A DNA stretch of 64,000 bases from Sulfitobacter alexandrii (lineage in GTDB: Bacteria > Pseudomonadota > Alphaproteobacteria > Rhodobacterales > Rhodobacteraceae): contig NZ_CP018076.1 in assembly GCF_001886735.1 (NCBI RefSeq), positions 3,472,001-3,536,000 on the forward strand, written 5' to 3'. Both the position numbers and the translations under genes were made by a program. The notes beneath the pieces are model-generated. The model saw only the letters and a list, made by a program, of their open reading frames with translations, was not told the origin of the DNA and ran no database searches. The stretch's first letter is position 1. Every line of letters begins with the position of its first letter. Of the stretch, positions 61,003 through 64,000 are shown piece after piece.

Positions 61003-61712
61003 ACGTACCGTCCTACCATCCGGGTTTCCGAATTTCCGACCAGGACCACCGTTTGCATATCTGCCATCTCGGCCGTCGCTTCGGCCAGTGTGACGGTTTT
61101 CAGCGCCTCGTCCGGGCGGCTGATGGCGCGGGCGAACGTGACCAGACGCTCAGGCGCGCATTCTTCACGCAGGATCGCCAGCGCGTCGCCGAACTGGTGC
61201 GGGCGGGATCTGGATCGGGGGTTGTAGAAGGCCATGGCGAAATCCGCCTGCGCGGCGAGCCTCAGCCGACGTTCGATCACCGCCCAGGGCTTGAGGTTGT
61301 CGCTGAGGTTGATCGCGCAGAAATCGTGGCCCAAGGGTGCACCCGCGCGCGCCGCGGCGGCCAGCATCGCGGTGATGCCGGGCAGCACCCGAATATCCGA
61401 CCCCGCGAATTCCGGCTTTGCCTCCAAGGCCTCGAACACGGCGGAGGCCATGGCGAAAACGCCCGGATCGCCACCGGATACCACCGCCACCCGTCGTCCC
61501 TCGGCGGCCAGCCGCAGCGCGTGGGTCGCGCGGTCGATCTCGACCCGGTTGTCACTGGGGTGCAGGGTCAGACCGTCGCGCGGGGCGACACGTTTGACAT
61601 ACGGAATATAGCCTATGACGTCCGTCGCCTCGGCCAGCATGGCCGAGACCTCGGGCGTTACCAGATCCTCGCGCCCCGGCCCCAGCCCCGCGATGGCGAC
61701 CCAGCCGCTCAT
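60978..61712 (-). CDS. cobJ: Precorrin-3B C17-methyltransferase
   Basis: A 244-residue enzyme that methylates C-17 of precorrin-3B and contracts the ring to precorrin-4. Features are WVAIAGLGPGREDLVTPEV at the start, VAVVSGGDPGVFAMASAVFE, VLPGITAMLAAAARAGAPLGHDF and FYNPRSRSRPHQ. All are typical of CobJ/CbiH. ATG 61712 overlaps the cobI stop by 4 bases. It is the last gene of the cobG-H-I-J run before cobK. Confidence 0.95.
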   Translation of the reverse strand: MSGWVAIAGLGPGREDLVTPEVSAMLAEATDVIGYIPYVKRVAPRDGLTLHPSDNRVEIDRATHALRLAAEGRRVAVVSGGDPGVFAMASAVFEALEAKPEFAGSDIRVLPGITAMLAAAARAGAPLGHDFCAINLSDNLKPWAVIERRLRLAAQADFAMAFYNPRSRSRPHQFGDALAILREECAPERLVTFARAISRPDEALKTVTLAEATAEMADMQTVVLVGNSETRMVGRYVYTPRSAS

Positions 61713-62452
61713 GCGTCCAGCTCCGCCTCCGGACGACGGCCCTGTCCGTGCACAAGCACGATCGCGAAATATGGGCAATCGTCGTCGTCCACCTCTGCCA
61801 GACGCGCGACACGCTGGCCGGGCATCGTGCCTTTCTCGACAAGCCACGCGTCCTCAAGCCGACCGGTCCGCTCGAGCGCGGCGCGCACGCGGGGCATGTT
61901 GCGCCCCGTCTTCATGATGACCAGCGCATCCGCGCGTTCCATGTGGGCGACGAGATCGGCGTCGGGCAGTGTCCCCATGAGGACCGACATCACGTCGTCT
62001 CCCCAGGTGAAAGGCATGTCGAGCGCGTTCCAGCACCCCACCATACCGGGTATCGCCGGCAGAACCTCCACCTCGGCCCGACCCTGCAACCGGGTGTGCA
62101 GATGCATGAAGGAGCCGTAGAAGAAGGGGTCGCCCTCGCAAAGCACGACGACCTCGTGTTTCCGTGCGAGGTCCGCCAGACGGTCGGCCCACTCTGCATA
62201 GAAATCCACGAGCAGCTTTCGATACTCCGCACTGTCAAAGCGCAGCTCGGTCGTGACCGGATACTCCATCGGATACTCGATGACGTCGTCTCGCAGCATG
62301 TCCCGGACGATGGTCCGCGCCTGTCCCGCACGGCCCTTCTTGCGAAAGAACGCCAGGTGACGCGCGCCGCGGATCACGCGGTCCGACTTGACGCTCATGA
62401 GTTCGGGGTCGCCGGGGCCGAGCCCGGCACAGATGATCCTGCCCATCGTCAT
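61709..62452 (-). CDS. cobI: Precorrin-2 C20-methyltransferase
   Basis: A 247-residue enzyme that methylates C-20 of precorrin-2 to precorrin-3A. IICAGLGPGDPELMSVKSDRV (read across the start) is the methylase loop. VVLCEGDPFFYGSFMHLHTRL and VLPAIPGMVGCWNALDMPF are CobI features. The start is either ATG 62452 (overlaps the cobH stop by 4 bases) or ATG 62446, which sits better behind a TGGA ribosome site; I list the first. Coupled to cobH and cobJ. Confidence 0.94.
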   Translation of the reverse strand: MTMGRIICAGLGPGDPELMSVKSDRVIRGARHLAFFRKKGRAGQARTIVRDMLRDDVIEYPMEYPVTTELRFDSAEYRKLLVDFYAEWADRLADLARKHEVVVLCEGDPFFYGSFMHLHTRLQGRAEVEVLPAIPGMVGCWNALDMPFTWGDDVMSVLMGTLPDADLVAHMERADALVIMKTGRNMPRVRAALERTGRLEDAWLVEKGTMPGQRVARLAEVDDDDCPYFAIVLVHGQGRRPEAELDA

Positions 62453-63078
62453 TCCACCCTGCTGGCAAGCGCGTTGACCGCCGCCACCGTGATCGCCGAG
62501 CCTCCCAGCCGGCCCTCCACGATCATTGACGGGACCGGAAGATCGGCCATCAGGGCGTCCTTGCTTTCCGCCGCGCCGATGAACCCCACGGGGCAGCCGA
62601 TGATCGCGGCCGGCCGCGGGCACGCCGGATCTTCGAGCATGTTCAGCAGGTGGAACAGCGCGGTCGGCGCGTTCCCGATGGCGACCAGCGCGCCGGCCAG
62701 ATGGGGCCGCCACAGTTCCAGCGCCGCGGCAGAACGGGTGTTCGCCATATCGGCGGCCAGGTCCGGCACGCGCGGATCGCGCAGGGTGCAGATCACCTCG
62801 TTTTCACGCGGCAGCCGTTTGCGGGTGATGCCCTCGCTCACCATGTAGGCATCGCAGAGGATGGGGGCACCGTCCTCCAGCGCGGCCCGTGCCGCAATCG
62901 CCATCCCCGGCGAGAAGCGCACGAACTGTTCCAGACCGACCATCCCGGCCGCATGAATCATCCGGACCGCGACGATCTCCTCCTCGGGCGTGAAGCGGGA
63001 CAGCGCGGCCTCGGACCGGATCGTGGCAAAGGACTGGCGGTAAATCTCCGCACCGTCTGTGATGTAGCTATGGGGCAT
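62449..63078 (-). CDS. cobH: Precorrin-8X methylmutase
   Basis: A 209-residue isomerase that moves the C-11 methyl group to C-12, making hydrogenobyrinic acid. The catalytic His is His42 in VRMIHAAGMVGLEQF. Family motifs IYRQSFATIR and GAPILCDAYMVSEGI, and the C-terminal GCPVGFIGAAESKDAL, are present. The start directly abuts the cobG stop. Coupled to cobI by a 4-base overlap. Confidence 0.95.
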   Translation of the reverse strand: MPHSYITDGAEIYRQSFATIRSEAALSRFTPEEEIVAVRMIHAAGMVGLEQFVRFSPGMAIAARAALEDGAPILCDAYMVSEGITRKRLPRENEVICTLRDPRVPDLAADMANTRSAAALELWRPHLAGALVAIGNAPTALFHLLNMLEDPACPRPAAIIGCPVGFIGAAESKDALMADLPVPSMIVEGRLGGSAITVAAVNALASRVE

Positions 63079-64000
63079 TCAAATCGCCTTGATGATGTCT
63101 TCCGGGGAGAGCGCTCGGGCATCCGGTGCGTCTCCGGCGCAGCCCCGGCGAACCAGGTCGAACCCTTCCTTTGTCGCCGTCACGGTCAAAGGGGCGGGGC
63201 CGGCGTGCGCGCACCCCTTGGCACAACCCGACATGTGCAGGAAGCTGCCCGGGGGCACATGAGGCGCAAGCGTACGTGCCGTGGCGCGGGTGCGGGCCAG
63301 CCCCTGGGAACAGCGCGGTGCGCCGGTGCAGGCCACGACCCGCAGCAGCGGATCGTCCGGATCGGTGATCAGACCCCGGACTTTTGGCAGCCTGCGCGCG
63401 CTTTCGACCAGCAGCATGCGCCAGGGCGTCATCCGCAGACCGCCTTGCTTGGCAAGGCTGGCCAGCGTCTTGACCTCCAGTTGTCCGAAGGCGAGGCCGA
63501 CCATCGCACCCAGCGGCGTGAAACCCGGCCGCGGCGCATAGACCTGCCGCTGGCGCGGTACGATGAAACCGCCCGGCAGCGTGACACCCGAAGCCAGCAA
63601 CGCGGCCATTCGCTTGTGATCGCCACGGTTCTGCATGAACCATTCGACGAGGGCCATCGCTTCGGCCACCACCGTTTCCGACGCGACAGGCTTGCCCTTG
63701 TCGAAACCGTCGGCAACCAAAATCAATCCCCCGCCCGCGTCACGCTCCATCCTGACATCGGCCGACGCGGTCTGCAGGACCGGCACACGGCCCGTGTCGA
63801 CTGCGAACCCGAACTTGCCCGGTATCGGCGGCGCATCGGGCGAGGACAGCGCCACAGTCAGATCGGCGGCGAAACCGTCGGTCTCCTCTCCGGTCTGCCA
63901 GAACGGGGTCACCATCACGTTGCGACGGCCTTCGATCTCGGCGTCGGCATCCACGAGCGACATCGCCGCGAGGCCCCGGATCAATGGCTCGTGCATGTCT
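63079..64000 (-). CDS. cobG: Precorrin-3B synthase CobG, N-terminus beyond the window
   Basis: The visible 307 residues cover all but the start of this sulfite/nitrite reductase-like enzyme. It hydroxylates precorrin-3A at C-20 with oxygen to give precorrin-3B and is the mark of the aerobic pathway. The [4Fe-4S]-siroheme-type cysteines are in CTGAPRCSQG and MSGCAKGCAHAG. The frame is open to base 64000, so an upstream portion, probably the N-terminal ferredoxin-like part of about 80 residues, is missing. It precedes cobH with no gap. The operon promoter lies outside the window. Confidence 0.93.
   Translation of the reverse strand, partial: DMHEPLIRGLAAMSLVDADAEIEGRRNVMVTPFWQTGEETDGFAADLTVALSSPDAPPIPGKFGFAVDTGRVPVLQTASADVRMERDAGGGLILVADGFDKGKPVASETVVAEAMALVEWFMQNRGDHKRMAALLASGVTLPGGFIVPRQRQVYAPRPGFTPLGAMVGLAFGQLEVKTLASLAKQGGLRMTPWRMLLVESARRLPKVRGLITDPDDPLLRVVACTGAPRCSQGLARTRATARTLAPHVPPGSFLHMSGCAKGCAHAGPAPLTVTATKEGFDLVRRGCAGDAPDARALSPEDIIKAI

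Noticed and set aside
63079..64000. Cobalamin riboswitch at the head of the cob operon
   Set aside because: The upstream region is beyond the window, and no B12-box-like structure was seen within it.
1..64000. tRNA genes, insertion sequences, prophage or CRISPR arrays
   Set aside because: None seen on reading; no transposase, integrase or repeat-spacer pattern and no tRNA-like CCA/TψC segments stood out.

Overview
The window is high-GC, densely packed bacterial chromosome. Its gene content points to an alphaproteobacterium of the Rhodobacteraceae (Roseobacter-like) group: an aerobic cobalamin gene set (cobG-H-I-J-K-L-E-M-B-A plus cobF), a gpmI-envC-ctpA block, an ilvD with a small lipoprotein gene, a zf-CHCC mini-protein and a BLUF photoreceptor. 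This is an inference from gene content and base use; no rRNA or other phylogenetic marker lies here. I saw no tRNA, rRNA, insertion sequence, prophage or CRISPR array. Apart from two stretches of about 300-390 bases, genes abut or overlap by 1-4 bases.

Layout. 1-10 kb: truncated MFS permease (-), zapE (+), a 62-residue membrane protein, folC and accD (-), a CPBP membrane protease translationally coupled to a very large ABC-like protein with a cyclic-nucleotide domain (-), then ridA (-) divergent from a WYL-type regulator (+). 10-14 kb: ilvD, a lipoprotein and two conserved proteins (+). 14-18 kb: gpmI-envC-ctpA operon (-) ending in an intrinsic terminator. 18-24 kb: zf-CHCC protein, membrane protein, polA and a membrane-anchored spermidine-synthase-like protein (+), then hydroxypyruvate isomerase with a DUF2798 protein (-). 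24-32 kb: a DUF1285 gene (-) divergent from a MoxR-DUF58-DUF4159-VWA-like operon (+). 32-41 kb: a NicO metal exporter with its DUF1007 partner, and an alpha-2-macroglobulin/PbpC pair (-). 41-49 kb: soluble hybrid histidine kinase (+), yaaA (-), GST (+), recQ, a glycosyltransferase-like gene, a sulfotransferase and yggT (-). 49-54.8 kb: thioesterase (+), BLUF protein (-), UMF1-type MFS permease, MepA-like lipoprotein, phytase-like protein, queuosine-precursor transporter, and arfB (+). 54.8-64 kb: the cob cluster (-), with cobK alone inverted.

The most unusual element is the 388-base gap before arfB, the ribosome-rescue factor gene. It carries a 16-base exact complement of the typical 16S rRNA 3' end, placed as a perfectly spaced Shine-Dalgarno for an 18-codon mini-ORF. 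Two CCTCCT tracts that can pair with that Shine-Dalgarno follow, and then a strong intrinsic terminator. This looks like a ribosome-sensing leader or a ribosome-binding small RNA. A second point is the 1035-residue ABC-family protein, in which Walker A, signature, Walker B and H-loop residues are all replaced: an apparent ATPase-dead ABC scaffold with a cyclic-nucleotide domain, coupled to a membrane protease gene.
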